A stretch of 64,000 nt of DNA from an uncultured Porphyromonas sp. (GCA_900538385.1 UWSO01000007.1:1-64000), one strand, 5' to 3'; shown: positions 33,199 through 42,778, counted from the first letter of the stretch. Numbers and translations are program-made. The notes: generated by a model from the letters alone, not told the origin.

Positions 33199-34545
33199 TC
33201 AATAAGCTGATACGGCTCCCGTACGTCCCTTGATACGTCCACTCTTCAGTAGACCATCGTAGTGACGCATCAAGAGGTGACTCTCGACTTGCTGTAGCGT
33301 ATCTAGGACGACACCTACAAGGATCAGCAGTGATGTACCTCCAAAGAACTGTGCAAAGGCCGAGCTAATACCCAGTATCTGAGCAAAGGCTGGCATGATA
33401 GCAACCAGTGCAAGGAAGAGTGCTCCTGGTAGTGTGATACGATCCATAATACCATCGAGGTAGTCTCGCGTGCTACGCCCTGGCTTGACGCCTGGGATAA
33501 ATCCATTGTTGCGCTTGAGGTCGTCGGCCATCTGTGTGGGGTTGATCGTAATCGCCGTATAGAAGTAGGTGAAAAGGATGATCAACGTGGCAAAGATGAA
33601 GTTGTACCAGAAGCTTGTATTGTCTGACAATACCTGGATAAAACGTGAGGGCGTACCATCGCCTCCAGTGAAGTAGCTAGCAAGTGAGATAGGTATAAAC
33701 ATGATCGCCTGAGCGAAAATGATAGGCATCACGTTGGCAGCATTTACCTTGAGAGGGATATACTGACGTGCACCACCATACTGCTTGTTACCCACTACAC
33801 GCTTGGCATACTGCACGGGCACTTTGCGCGTACCCTGTACGAGAAGGATAGCTCCAGCCGTGACGAACAGTAGGAATACGATCTCAGCGAGGAATGCTAC
33901 AAGTCCTCCCGATGAACTGATAAGACGATAGTTAAACTCAGCTATCAGCGCATGAGGCAGACGAGCGATAATACCGATAAGGATGATGAATGAGATACCA
34001 TTGCCGACACCCTTGTCTGTAATGCGCTCACCAAGCCATAGGACAAACATACTGCCCGCAGCTAGTATGACGGTAGCAAATACACGATACATGAAGCCCG
34101 AAGGTAGCGACGCTCCAGCAGCGCGTAGCTGCATGTCTAGATTCAACAGATAGGCTGGAGCCTGAATCAATAGAATCAGCACCGTCAGGTAGCGTGTCCA
34201 CTGATTGATCTTGCGTCGTCCACTCTCACCCTCTCGCTGCATCTTCTGCATGGAGGGGATGATGATCGCTGCCAGCTGCATGACGATACTTGCCGAGATG
34301 TAAGGCATGATACCTAGAGCAAATATCGAAGCATTAGAGAAAGCGCCTCCCGAAAACATATTGAGCAGAGCCATCAGACCTTCACTCGTCTGACTAGCTA
34401 GACTGGTCAGTGTATCGGGATTGACTCCTGGCAACACGACGAAGCTACCTAATCGGTATATGACCACATACAGGATGGTGATGAGAATCCGCTTACGCAG
34501 ATCCTCGATCTTCCATATATTCTTAATTGTATCTACTAACCGCAT
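33199..34545 (-). CDS. secY: Protein translocase subunit SecY
   Basis: Pore subunit of the Sec translocon in the inner membrane, 448 aa with ten predicted membrane helices. Typical segments: YRLGSFVVLPGVNPD, ALGIMPYISASIVMQL, GERITDKGVGNGISFII and NPTQMADDLKRNNGFIPGV. It is needed for the export of all the signal-peptide proteins in this window. It follows rplO after 11 nt. Confidence 0.98.
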   Translation of the reverse strand: MRLVDTIKNIWKIEDLRKRILITILYVVIYRLGSFVVLPGVNPDTLTSLASQTSEGLMALLNMFSGGAFSNASIFALGIMPYISASIVMQLAAIIIPSMQKMQREGESGRRKINQWTRYLTVLILLIQAPAYLLNLDMQLRAAGASLPSGFMYRVFATVILAAGSMFVLWLGERITDKGVGNGISFIILIGIIARLPHALIAEFNYRLISSSGGLVAFLAEIVFLLFVTAGAILLVQGTRKVPVQYAKRVVGNKQYGGARQYIPLKVNAANVMPIIFAQAIMFIPISLASYFTGGDGTPSRFIQVLSDNTSFWYNFIFATLIILFTYFYTAITINPTQMADDLKRNNGFIPGVKPGRSTRDYLDGIMDRITLPGALFLALVAIMPAFAQILGISSAFAQFFGGTSLLILVGVVLDTLQQVESHLLMRHYDGLLKSGRIKGRTGAVSAY

Positions 34546-34556
34546 ATCAGCTTATC

Positions 34557-35018
34557 TTATTGTATCGATCCTCCCTGAGCCTCGATGAGCTCCTTGGCAC
34601 GTGCTGAGTAAGCATCGGCCTCGACCTGTATGGGTCGCGTCAGCTCTCCCTGTGCTAGGATCTTTACTAAATCATTACGTGAGGCTAGACCAGCAGCGAC
34701 TAGTATATCCTTGGTGATAACGGCTGTCTCTGCTTGATTAGGGAAGAATGTAGTATCCTGTGCCAAGTGCTCGAGAGCTGCTAGGTTCACAGGACGGTAG
34801 TCTATCCTATTGATGTTATTGAAGCCAAACTTAGGTAGGCGACGCTGTATAGGCATCTGACCACCTTCAAATCCGACCTTATGCTTGTAACCAGAGCGAG
34901 ACTTGGCTCCCTTGTGTCCACGTGTAGACGTACCACCGCGACCAGATCCCTGACCACGACCAATACGACGACGAGACTTGACAGAGCCCTCGGCTGGCTT
35001 AAGTGTAGATAAGTCCAT
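34557..35018 (-). CDS. rplO: 50S ribosomal protein L15
   Basis: 153 aa with the Gly/Arg-rich N-terminus (KSRRRIGRGQGSGRGGTSTR) and GFEGGQMPIQRRLPKFGF. 23 nt after rpmD. Confidence 0.98.
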   Translation of the reverse strand: MDLSTLKPAEGSVKSRRRIGRGQGSGRGGTSTRGHKGAKSRSGYKHKVGFEGGQMPIQRRLPKFGFNNINRIDYRPVNLAALEHLAQDTTFFPNQAETAVITKDILVAAGLASRNDLVKILAQGELTRPIQVEADAYSARAKELIEAQGGSIQ

Positions 35019-35041
35019 TGCTATTATCTGTCTATATTTTA

Positions 35042-35218
35042 TTACTCTACGACCTGAACCAAGTGGTGTACTTTGGCCACCATACCCCTGATCTGAGGGG
35101 TATCCTCATGCTCTACAACCTGGTGCATCTTGCGAAGACCTAGACCGTCGAGGGTGCGCTTCTGAGACTTGTTGCACCGTATGCGACTACGGACTTGCTC
35201 GATTTTGATTTTTGCCAT
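35042..35218 (-). CDS. rpmD: 50S ribosomal protein L30
   Basis: 58-aa protein, read directly from the minus strand: starts MAKIKIEQVRSRIRCNKSQK, contains TLDGLGLRKMHQVVEHED and ends LVQVVE. Start ATG at 35216-35218, stop at 35042-35044. Sits between rpsE and rplO as expected. Confidence 0.95.
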   Translation of the reverse strand: MAKIKIEQVRSRIRCNKSQKRTLDGLGLRKMHQVVEHEDTPQIRGMVAKVHHLVQVVE

Positions 35219-35242
35219 AATACTCTTTACTTGTCTAGGTGA

Positions 35243-35761
35243 TTATCCTTTAAACACGCGCTCTACAGAGACACCTCTGTTCTGAGCAACCATCAAGGGG
35301 CTACGTAGCTCAGCGAGTGCTGCGATGGTAGCCTTGACGAGGTTGTGAGGGTTCGTCGAGCCCTGGCTCTTAGCCAAGACATCTGTAACACCTACACTGT
35401 CTAGTACCGCACGCATAGCACCTCCTGCGATAACTCCCGAACCTGCAGAGGCTGGGCGCAGTAAGATGCGAGCACCGCCGAAGCGACCGATCTGCTCATG
35501 AGGTATGGTACCGTTGTGGATAGGTACACGTATGAGATTCTTCTTAGCAGCCTCTACGCCCTTGGCGATGGCTGCAGGCACTTCGCTGGCGCGACCCATA
35601 CCATATCCTACGACGCCGTCCTCGTTACCGACGACAACAATCGCAGCAAAGGTAAAGGTGCGACCACCCTTCGTGACCTTCGTTACTCGATTGATAGCTA
35701 CTAGGCGATCCTTAAGATCTAGATCATTGGTAGCTGTGACTCTATTTGTTGCTATTGCCAT
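35243..35761 (-). CDS. rpsE: 30S ribosomal protein S5
   Basis: Small-subunit accuracy protein, 172 aa. Conserved AAIVVVGNEDGVVGYGMG and RPASAGSGVIAGGAMRAVL. 15 nt after rplR. Confidence 0.98.
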   Translation of the reverse strand: MAIATNRVTATNDLDLKDRLVAINRVTKVTKGGRTFTFAAIVVVGNEDGVVGYGMGRASEVPAAIAKGVEAAKKNLIRVPIHNGTIPHEQIGRFGGARILLRPASAGSGVIAGGAMRAVLDSVGVTDVLAKSQGSTNPHNLVKATIAALAELRSPLMVAQNRGVSVERVFKG

Positions 35762-35776
35762 GATGTGCTCTATGAT

Positions 35777-36121
35777 TTAGAATTTAAGACCTCCTGTACG
35801 AGCTGCATCTGCTAGCTCCTTGATGCGACCATGATAGAGATATCCATTACGATCGAAAACCACCGCATCAATGCCAGCAGCAAGAGCTACACGAGCTATC
35901 TCCTGTCCTACCTGAGCGGCTACCTCTTTCTTAGTACCAGAGGTCTCCATCTTGAGTGAGGAAGCACTCGCTAGGGTACGTCCTTCTATATCGTCGATAA
36001 CCTGTGCGTAGATCTGCTTATTGCTTCTAAATACAGACAGACGTGGTCTCTGAGATGTACCACTTATCTTGCCACGCACACGTGTCTTGATGTGCTTTCT
36101 TCTTTGTGCTTTCTTGTTCAT
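35777..36121 (-). CDS. rplR: 50S ribosomal protein L18
   Basis: 5S rRNA-binding protein, 114 aa: RPRLSVFRSNKQIYAQVIDD and FDRNGYLYHGRIKELADAAR. 30 nt after rplF. Confidence 0.98.
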   Translation of the reverse strand: MNKKAQRRKHIKTRVRGKISGTSQRPRLSVFRSNKQIYAQVIDDIEGRTLASASSLKMETSGTKKEVAAQVGQEIARVALAAGIDAVVFDRNGYLYHGRIKELADAARTGGLKF

Positions 36122-36151
36122 ATGACTCTTAACTTAGATAGTGGATACGAC

Positions 36152-36703
36152 TTACTTAGCAGCCGTCTTACCAGACTTGCGGCGTACCTCCTCACCAAGG
36201 AAGCGAACACCCTTACCCTTGTATGGCTCTGGCTTGCGGAATGAACGAATCTTAGCACAGACCTGTCCTAGTAGCTGCTTATCGCAAGCCTTTAGGATGA
36301 TCTTAGGGGTCTGATTACGCACCATCTGCGTCTCAATCTTGATCTCATCTGGGAGTACCAGATAGATGGCGTGTGTGAAGCCTAGTGAGAGTTCTAGGAC
36401 TTGCCCCTGATTGGTAGCACGGTAACCGACACCGATTAGCTCGAGTGTCTCGGTGAACTCTTCGTGTACACCCGTCACCATGTTGTAGATTAGCTGACGA
36501 TAGAGACCGTGTAGTGAGCGATCTTGACGCTCCTCAGAGTGACGTGCGAGTGTGATCTCTCCGTTTTCGACTGAGACCTCGATGCGAGGATCTATATATT
36601 GTTTGAGCTCACCCTTGGGACCCTTTACTGTTACGTAGTGATCCTCCTGAGAGACGGTCACGCCCTGTGGTATAGCTATGGGTAGTTTACCTATTCTAGA
36701 CAT
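36152..36703 (-). CDS. rplF: 50S ribosomal protein L6
   Basis: 183 aa with two L6 domains; MSRIGKLPIAIPQGV at the start and KPEPYKGKGVRFLGEEVRRK near the end. 21 nt after rpsH. Confidence 0.98.
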   Translation of the reverse strand: MSRIGKLPIAIPQGVTVSQEDHYVTVKGPKGELKQYIDPRIEVSVENGEITLARHSEERQDRSLHGLYRQLIYNMVTGVHEEFTETLELIGVGYRATNQGQVLELSLGFTHAIYLVLPDEIKIETQMVRNQTPKIILKACDKQLLGQVCAKIRSFRKPEPYKGKGVRFLGEEVRRKSGKTAAK

Positions 36704-36724
36704 ATTGCTTTGCTATAAGGAGGA

Positions 36725-37120
36725 TTAATATACATAACATAGTACCTCACCACCGATCTTGAGCTCACGAGCTTCTTTGTCTGTCATGACGCCGTGAGAA
36801 GTAGATAGGATGGCGATACCTAGTCCATTGAGTACGCGAGGCATATCTTTGTAGCCTACATACTTACGTAAGCCTGGGCGTGATACACGCTTGAGGCATT
36901 TGATTGCATTGACCTTGTTCGAGAGGTCATACTTGAGGGCGACCTTGATGGTTCCTTTGCATCCCTCCTCCTCAAACATATAGTTGAGGATGTAGCCCTT
37001 GTCAAAGAGGATCTTGGTGATGTCCTTCTTGATGTTGCTAGCTGGGATTTCTACCACACGGTGACCCGCTTTGATTGCATTGCGCAATCGGGTGAGATAA
37101 TCTGCTATTGGATCTGTCAT
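36725..37120 (-). CDS. rpsH: 30S ribosomal protein S8
   Basis: Primary 16S rRNA-binding protein, 131 aa: MTDPIADYLTRLRNAIKAGH and GLGIAILSTSHGVMTDKEAR. In E. coli it represses the spc operon. A 489-nt spacer with a promoter-like sequence stands upstream. Confidence 0.98.
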   Translation of the reverse strand: MTDPIADYLTRLRNAIKAGHRVVEIPASNIKKDITKILFDKGYILNYMFEEEGCKGTIKVALKYDLSNKVNAIKCLKRVSRPGLRKYVGYKDMPRVLNGLGIAILSTSHGVMTDKEARELKIGGEVLCYVY

Positions 37121-37609
37121 TGTGTATTGAGATTAAATTGATCTGGAGGGTTCCTGACTGGCTTATAGCTTCTCTCCTAAGGCATCGTCCACTCCGCTAT
37201 CTTAAGACCTCCACTCCTTGCATAAAGGCGGTGATCATCACATAGTTATAGAGTCACGAGTGCCGACGTCGAGAGCCGTAAGGGACAGGCTACCCCAGAC
37301 AATATTTAATTGATTCGCTGTCAGTCATCGCCCCACGCTCTCACTCTAGAGAGTGTGAGCATCCCATACACTCCCTCCGGGTAGAAGGGATATATGAGAG
37401 GACAATTCTAGGCAAAGATACAAATAGTCTAGATACTATGAAAACTTTTGGAGTCAGTCACGAGCATTTCACAAGCACCATATAGGCTATATAAACGCTC
37501 TAACTTGCTCTCTACGTAGTATTTCTGAGTCTCTATAACTCTCTATAGACGATTTGCTTCTCTTTGTGAGTACCTCTGTCCTCGTATGTGGGTATCGACG
37601 AGAGATCTA
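37121..37609 (-). other. 489-nt untranslated spacer between rpsN and rpsH
   Basis: No frame I would call a gene. It contains an imperfect palindrome near 37336-37360 (GCTCTCACTCTAGAGAGTG) and a candidate promoter at 37413-37445. The spc operon is normally gapless between rpsN and rpsH, so this spacer probably divides the transcript or gives rpsH a long leader. Confidence 0.5.
37413..37445 (-). promoter_or_regulatory. Candidate internal promoter for rpsH and downstream genes
   Basis: The minus strand reads TATCTTTG (37413-37420), with GTTTTC 19 nt upstream (37440-37445) in the -33 position. Transcription would begin near 37,406 with a leader of about 285 nt before the rpsH ATG. Confidence 0.55.
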
Positions 37610-37888
37610 TTACCAGCTGGCTTTCTTCACCCCTGGGATAAGACCGGCGGAAGCCATCTCGCGGAACTGGATACGGCTGATGCCAAACTGTCTCATATAA
37701 CCCTTGGGACGTCCCGTGATCTTGCAGCGGTTGTGCAGACGCACGGGAGAAGAGTTGCGGGGGAGTGTCTGTAGCTTCTGCAGGGACTCGTAATCTCCGG
37801 CAGCTTTGAGCTCAGCACGACGCTTCGCATACTTCTGAACCAGCTTCTGGCGCTTGACCTCACGGGCCTTCATTGATTCTTTTGCCAT
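37610..37888 (-). CDS. rpsN: 30S ribosomal protein S14
   Basis: 92 aa, the longer zinc-free form (no CxxC pair; one Cys in HNRCKITGRPKG). Ends GLIPGVKKASW. 15 nt after rplE. Confidence 0.97.
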   Translation of the reverse strand: MAKESMKAREVKRQKLVQKYAKRRAELKAAGDYESLQKLQTLPRNSSPVRLHNRCKITGRPKGYMRQFGISRIQFREMASAGLIPGVKKASW

Positions 37889-37903
37889 AAACCTATATGT
37901 ATC

Positions 37904-38458
37904 TTACTTATTAGTAGTACGGAAGGGGAGTCCAAATCGCTTGAGTAGCTCAAAGCCCTCCTCATCGGTAGGAGCTGAAGTTACAAAAGTGATGTTCATC
38001 CCTAGTATTTTCGTGATACTATCGAGGTTGATCTCAGGGAAGATGATCTGCTCTGAGATACCTAGCGTATAGTTACCACGACCATCCAGCTTAGAGTTGA
38101 TACCCTTGAAGTCACGGATACGTGGGAGTGCGACACGTACGAGACGCTCGAGGAACTCGTACATACGGTCTCCACGCAGTGTAACCATGACACCGATAGG
38201 CATCTGCTTACGCAGCTTGAAGTTGGATATATCCTTACGGGAGTATGTCGCTACTGCCTTCTGTCCGGTGATCTGTGTGAGCTCATCGATTGCTACATCG
38301 ATGATCTTCTTGTCACCTGTAGCCATGCCCAAGCCTTGGTTGATGACGATCTTCTCTAGGCGGGGCACCTGCATGCTACTCTTGTAGGCAAAGTGCTTCA
38401 TCAGATCGGGAGCGATCTGCTCGTTGTATTGCTTCTTAAGATTTACTGTCAGTGCCAT
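37904..38458 (-). CDS. rplE: 50S ribosomal protein L5
   Basis: 5S rRNA-binding protein, 184 aa: PRLEKIVINQGLGMATGDKK and LRGDRMYEFLERLVRVALPR. 2 nt after rplX, so coupled. Confidence 0.98.
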   Translation of the reverse strand: MALTVNLKKQYNEQIAPDLMKHFAYKSSMQVPRLEKIVINQGLGMATGDKKIIDVAIDELTQITGQKAVATYSRKDISNFKLRKQMPIGVMVTLRGDRMYEFLERLVRVALPRIRDFKGINSKLDGRGNYTLGISEQIIFPEINLDSITKILGMNITFVTSAPTDEEGFELLKRFGLPFRTTNK

Positions 38459-38460
38459 AG

Positions 38461-38781
38461 TTACTTAATTACTTCTCCTGACTTCTTAGCGAAGCGTACT
38501 AGCTTGCCGTTGTCATCACGGCGACGTCCTATACGCGTTCCCTTGCCAGACTGAGGATCTAGCACATTCAGGTTAGATATATGTATTGGAGCCTCCATGC
38601 TGAGAATAGCTCCCTGGGGGTTCTGTGCATTGGGCTTGGTATGCTTAGATACCATGTTAAGCCCCTCGACGATCGCACGCTGCTTCTTGACAAGGACCTT
38701 GAGGACACGTCCAGTTTTGCCCTTGTCATCGCCAGCATTTACCATGACGACGTCGCCTTTCTTGATATGAAACTTGCTCAT
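38461..38781 (-). CDS. rplX: 50S ribosomal protein L24
   Basis: Assembly-initiator protein, 106 aa with a KOW motif (IKKGDVVMVNAGDDKGKTG). 18 nt after rplN. Confidence 0.98.
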   Translation of the reverse strand: MSKFHIKKGDVVMVNAGDDKGKTGRVLKVLVKKQRAIVEGLNMVSKHTKPNAQNPQGAILSMEAPIHISNLNVLDPQSGKGTRIGRRRDDNGKLVRFAKKSGEVIK

Positions 38782-38799
38782 CTCTATTCTCTATATAAA

Positions 38800-39165
38800 T
38801 TAAAGGACCTCAGGAGCTAGGGACACAACCTTCATATTGACGGCACGTAGCTCACGAGCTACTGGTCCGAAGATACGTGTACCACGTAGCTCACCACTGG
38901 GGGTGAGTAGTACGCAGGCGTTGTCATCAAAGCGGATATAGGAGCCGTCTGTACGACGTATCTCCTTTTTGGTTCTTACGATGAGAGCCTTAGCGACAGT
39001 TCCCTTCTTCATATCGCTAGAGGGGATGACACTCTTGACAGTCACCACGATGACATCTCCGACCGAAGCATAACGGCGGCGAGTACCACCGAGTACACGG
39101 ATACAGAGTACCTCGCGAGCACCACTATTGTCTGCTACATTGAGTCTTGATTCTTGCTGTATCAT
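38800..39165 (-). CDS. rplN: 50S ribosomal protein L14
   Basis: 121 aa: MIQQESRLNVADNSGAREVL and GTRIFGPVARELR. 3 nt after rpsQ. Confidence 0.98.
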   Translation of the reverse strand: MIQQESRLNVADNSGAREVLCIRVLGGTRRRYASVGDVIVVTVKSVIPSSDMKKGTVAKALIVRTKKEIRRTDGSYIRFDDNACVLLTPSGELRGTRIFGPVARELRAVNMKVVSLAPEVL

Positions 39166-39168
39166 AGT

Positions 39169-39423
39169 TTACTTCGCTCTTTCTATAATCTCGGTGAGTC
39201 TCCAGCGCTTGGTGCGGCTCAGAGGACGTGTCTCCATGATGCGGACACGATCACCGATGTTCGTTTCATTCTTCTCGTCGTGTGCATAGTACTTTTTAGT
39301 CTTGCTGACGAACTTACCATATATAGGGTGCTTCTCTTTGAAGCGTGAGGCTACGGTGATGGTCTTGTCCATCTTGTTGCTGGTGACGATCCCGATGCGC
39401 TCTTTTCTATGTTTTCTTTCCAT
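39169..39423 (-). CDS. rpsQ: 30S ribosomal protein S17
   Basis: 84 aa OB-fold protein: GIVTSNKMDKTITV and GDRVRIMETRPLSRTKRWRL. 25 nt after rpmC. Confidence 0.98.
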   Translation of the reverse strand: MERKHRKERIGIVTSNKMDKTITVASRFKEKHPIYGKFVSKTKKYYAHDEKNETNIGDRVRIMETRPLSRTKRWRLTEIIERAK

Positions 39424-39448
39424 GTGAATATCAGTCTATTCTGCAGGG

Positions 39449-39643
39449 TTAGTTATTTGTCTCTCGCTCTGCGAGGACAGTCTTGAGACGAGCGATCGTG
39501 CGACGCTGCTCTCTAAAAGCTGCAGGATTATCAGCTGGAGAGACATAGTGATCTATCCTCTTCTGCTGGTAGGAAGCCTGCTCAGCCTCTATACGCTCAC
39601 GGATCTCCTCCGTTGTGAACTCTTTGATTTCGCTTATCTGCAT
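39449..39643 (-). CDS. rpmC: 50S ribosomal protein L29
   Basis: 64 aa helical protein at the exit tunnel: MQISEIKEFTTEEIRERIEA and FREQRRTIARLKTVLAERE. 21 nt after rplP. Confidence 0.96.
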   Translation of the reverse strand: MQISEIKEFTTEEIRERIEAEQASYQQKRIDHYVSPADNPAAFREQRRTIARLKTVLAERETNN

Positions 39644-39664
39644 AGCTGTATAAGGTCTAGCGGA

Positions 39665-40099
39665 TTAAACATTAGGATTAGCAGCGTCATAGTCTCGACG
39701 TACGACAAACTTTGTCGTGACTGGTAGCTTCTGAGCGGCCAGACGTAGAGCCTCTTTTGCGACCTCGTAGGGTACGCCCTCTACTTCAAAGAGCATACGA
39801 CCGGGAGTCACTGGAGCGACAAATCCCTCGGGATTACCTTTACCTTTACCCATTCGCACCTCAGCAGGCTTTGCTGTGATTGGCTTGTCGGGGAAGATGC
39901 GGCACCAGACCTGTCCTTGACGCTGCATGTAACGCGTTACCGCGATACGTGCGGCCTCTATCTGACGACCTGTGATCCACTTACTCTCTAGGCTCTTGAT
40001 ACCAAAAGAACCAAATGCGAGCTGGTTGCCACGCTGTGCATTGCCCTTCATGCGGCCCTTTTGTTGCCTTCTAAATTTAGTCTTCTTAGGTTGTAACAT
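39665..40099 (-). CDS. rplP: 50S ribosomal protein L16
   Basis: 144 aa: MLQPKKTKFRRQQKGRMKGN, IFPDKPITAKPAEVRMGKGK. 15 nt after rpsC. Confidence 0.98.
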   Translation of the reverse strand: MLQPKKTKFRRQQKGRMKGNAQRGNQLAFGSFGIKSLESKWITGRQIEAARIAVTRYMQRQGQVWCRIFPDKPITAKPAEVRMGKGKGNPEGFVAPVTPGRMLFEVEGVPYEVAKEALRLAAQKLPVTTKFVVRRDYDAANPNV

Positions 40100-40114
40100 A
40101 GCTGTGGTCTTTGA

Positions 40115-40861
40115 TTAGCGATTAGATCTATTGCGTCCTCCACGACGGAATCCACGACGCTCACCACGAGAGTCTCCACCTCGGCGTCCGCCCTGACGGC
40201 GTGGCTGAGAGAGATCAGGTGCTAGATCGCGGCGCTCATATACCTCGCCGTTCATGATCCACACCTTGACACCTATCATACCAACCTTGGTGAGCGCTCC
40301 AGTCTGAGCATAGTCAATGTCAGCACGGAGTGTGTGTAGTGGAGTACGTCCCTCCTTGTATAGCTCTGAGCGAGCCATCTCAGCATTGTTGAGACGACCA
40401 GAGAGTTGTATCTTGATACCCTCAGCACCAGCGCGCATAGCGTTTGCGATAGCCATCTTGACGGTACGTCGGTATGACATACGGCCCTCTAGCTTGCGTG
40501 CTATATCGTTGGCCACGATGACGGCATCGACCTCAGGCTTGCGCACCTCGTAGATGTTGATCTGTATGTTGTCAGCCTTTGTGACCTTCTTAAGCTCTGC
40601 CTTGAGGTTCTCCACGTTCTGTCCACCCTTGCCGACGATCATGCCGGGGCGAGCAGTGCATATCGTTATGGTGATAACCTTGAGGGCACGCTCTATGATG
40701 ATCCGACTCACGAGGGCACCTGACAGTCTTGTGTGTAGGTACTTTCTGATACGGTCATCCTCTACTAGCGTATCGCCATAGTTGCGACCACCATACCAGT
40801 TAGAGTCCCAACCACGTATGTAGCCGAGTCTGTTTGCTATTGGATTAATCTTCTGTCCCAT
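40115..40861 (-). CDS. rpsC: 30S ribosomal protein S3
   Basis: mRNA-entry protein with a KH domain (TARPGMIVGKGGQNVENL). 248 aa; the tail is Arg/Gly-rich (RRQGGRRGGDSRGERRGFRR). 5 nt after rplV. Confidence 0.98.
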   Translation of the reverse strand: MGQKINPIANRLGYIRGWDSNWYGGRNYGDTLVEDDRIRKYLHTRLSGALVSRIIIERALKVITITICTARPGMIVGKGGQNVENLKAELKKVTKADNIQINIYEVRKPEVDAVIVANDIARKLEGRMSYRRTVKMAIANAMRAGAEGIKIQLSGRLNNAEMARSELYKEGRTPLHTLRADIDYAQTGALTKVGMIGVKVWIMNGEVYERRDLAPDLSQPRRQGGRRGGDSRGERRGFRRGGRNRSNR

Positions 40862-40866
40862 GTCAG

Positions 40867-41280
40867 TTACTTAGCTACGTTATTAACTATTTGGTCGACC
40901 CACACTGTGATGTGATTCGAACGCTTGCGGATTCTGTAGCCACGGCCTTGTGGGGCTGGGCGTAGACGCTTGAGTGTGACACCCTCGTCTACATAAATCT
41001 TGGAGACGTAGAGCTCACCCTCGTCAGCCTTGCGGCCGTTGAGTTGCTCCCAGTTAGAGACAGCGCTACGTATGAGCTGCTCAACACGCTGAGCAGCTAC
41101 ACGGCGAGAGCTAAATCTCAGGGTAGCCATCGCGCGCTCTACCTCCATGCCTCTTATGTTGTCGACGACTAGGCGCATCTTACGAGGAGATGTGGGCACA
41201 TTGCGTAGCTTAGCTACAGCGGGCTGTGTCACAGTCTCCTGAGCGGTCGTCTCTATTGTATCTTGATTATTGGCACTCAT
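40867..41280 (-). CDS. rplV: 50S ribosomal protein L22
   Basis: Exit-tunnel protein, 137 aa: VPTSPRKMRLVVDNIRGMEV and RGYRIRKRSNHITVWVD. A Gln/Thr-rich N-terminal extension of about 20 residues. 42 nt after rpsS. Confidence 0.97.
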   Translation of the reverse strand: MSANNQDTIETTAQETVTQPAVAKLRNVPTSPRKMRLVVDNIRGMEVERAMATLRFSSRRVAAQRVEQLIRSAVSNWEQLNGRKADEGELYVSKIYVDEGVTLKRLRPAPQGRGYRIRKRSNHITVWVDQIVNNVAK

Positions 41281-41322
41281 GTGTGATAATTACTTTGATT
41301 CGATTTATTACAGGGGTGCTAA

Positions 41323-41586
41323 CTAGCGATTGCCAGAGTGACCACGGAAGGTACGCGTAGGAGCGAACTCTCCGAGCTTGTGACCCACCATATTCTCTGT
41401 AATAAATACAGGTATAAAACTCTTGCCATTGTGTACGGCGATCGTATGTCCCACGAAGTCTGGAGAAATCATTGAGGCGCGAGACCAAGTCTTGATGACT
41501 GATTTCTTGCCACTTTCATTCATAGCCAAAACTTTCTTTTCGAGCTTGACGCTGATAAATGGCCCTTTCTTAAGTGAACGACTCAT
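41323..41586 (-). CDS. rpsS: 30S ribosomal protein S19
   Basis: 87 aa: MSRSLKKGPFISVKLEKKV and GHKLGEFAPTRTFRGHSG. 31 nt after rplB. Confidence 0.98.
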   Translation of the reverse strand: MSRSLKKGPFISVKLEKKVLAMNESGKKSVIKTWSRASMISPDFVGHTIAVHNGKSFIPVFITENMVGHKLGEFAPTRTFRGHSGNR

Positions 41587-41617
41587 GTGTTTAGTTCTTG
41601 CTTAAATGATACAATGA

Positions 41618-42454
41618 TTACTTCTTACGCTTTGCGGCGGCTCTCTCGATGATGTACTTAGAGGAGTGCTTCTTAGGAGCTCTCGTCTTAAGACCCTTAG
41701 AGTATAGACCCGTACGTGAGCGTGGGTGTCCTCCAGAGGCACGACCCTCACCACCACCCATTGGGTGATCGACAGGGTTCATAGCGACACCGCGTACTCG
41801 TGGTCTGCGACCTAGCCAGCGTGTACGGCCAGCCTTGCCAGATCTCTCGAGTGCGTGATCGGAGTTACCGACACTACCTATCGTAGCTTTGCATGCAGCG
41901 AGGATACGGCGAGTCTCTCCACTAGGCATACGTAGTACGACATAATTATCTTCACGAGCTACCAGCTGTGCGAAGGCACCAGCACTACGTACCAGCTTAC
42001 CACCCTGACCAGGGCGTAGCTCCACGTTGTGCACGATCATACCTACAGGTACCTTAGCTAGTGGCAGTGCGTTACCTACCTCAGGTGTTGCGTTTTCACC
42101 TGACATCACTTGCTGGCCTACAGTCAGTCCGTTAGGAGCGATGATATAGCTCTTAGCTCCATCGGCATAGTATAGGAGTGCGATGCGAGATGATCTGTTT
42201 GGATCATACTCGATACTCTTGACTGTAGCGGGGATGCCATCCTTCGTTCTCTTGAAGTCGATGATACGATACTTACGCTTGTGACCACCGCCTACGTTGC
42301 GTATGGTCATCTTGCCAGTATTGTTACGACCACCCGATTTACGAGCTCCAACTACAAGAGACTTCTCTGGTGCACTGGCAGTGATGGCGTCAAATGCACC
42401 AATAGTTTTGTGTCTTTGCCCCGGCGTTGCGGGCTTTAGTTTACGGATTCCCAT
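41618..42454 (-). CDS. rplB: 50S ribosomal protein L2
   Basis: Peptidyl-transferase-centre protein, 278 aa: GGGHKRKYRIIDFKRTKDG and RGVAMNPVDHPMGGGEGR with the conserved His. 3 nt after rplW. Confidence 0.98.
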   Translation of the reverse strand: MGIRKLKPATPGQRHKTIGAFDAITASAPEKSLVVGARKSGGRNNTGKMTIRNVGGGHKRKYRIIDFKRTKDGIPATVKSIEYDPNRSSRIALLYYADGAKSYIIAPNGLTVGQQVMSGENATPEVGNALPLAKVPVGMIVHNVELRPGQGGKLVRSAGAFAQLVAREDNYVVLRMPSGETRRILAACKATIGSVGNSDHALERSGKAGRTRWLGRRPRVRGVAMNPVDHPMGGGEGRASGGHPRSRTGLYSKGLKTRAPKKHSSKYIIERAAAKRKK

Positions 42455-42457
42455 TGC

Positions 42458-42751
42458 TTATATATTGCTAAAGAAATCGATTGTATCCTCACCCTGGAGC
42501 GTTATGAAAGCCTTCTTGAAGGCTGGCTTACGACCCGTGATGACACCCGACTTGGTATAGCGGCTAGAGCGCTTACCGTCGTAGCGACAGGTGTTGACAC
42601 TATCGACCTTGACGTTGTACATCTTCTCGACAGCATTACGTATCTCAATCTTGTTGGCAGTGGGGTCTACTAAAAAAGCGTACCGCTGCTGATTGCTCTC
42701 AGTGATTGCTGTCATCTTCTCTGAGATTATTGGTTTGATTATGATTCCCAT
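42458..42751 (-). CDS. rplW: 50S ribosomal protein L23
   Basis: Exit-tunnel docking protein for trigger factor and SRP, 97 aa: IIKPIISEKMTAITESNQ and YAFLVDPTANKIEIRNAVEK. 27 nt after rplD. Confidence 0.98.
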   Translation of the reverse strand: MGIIIKPIISEKMTAITESNQQRYAFLVDPTANKIEIRNAVEKMYNVKVDSVNTCRYDGKRSSRYTKSGVITGRKPAFKKAFITLQGEDTIDFFSNI

Positions 42752-42778
42752 ATCAATGCTCTACTAGTGTGTTTCGAC

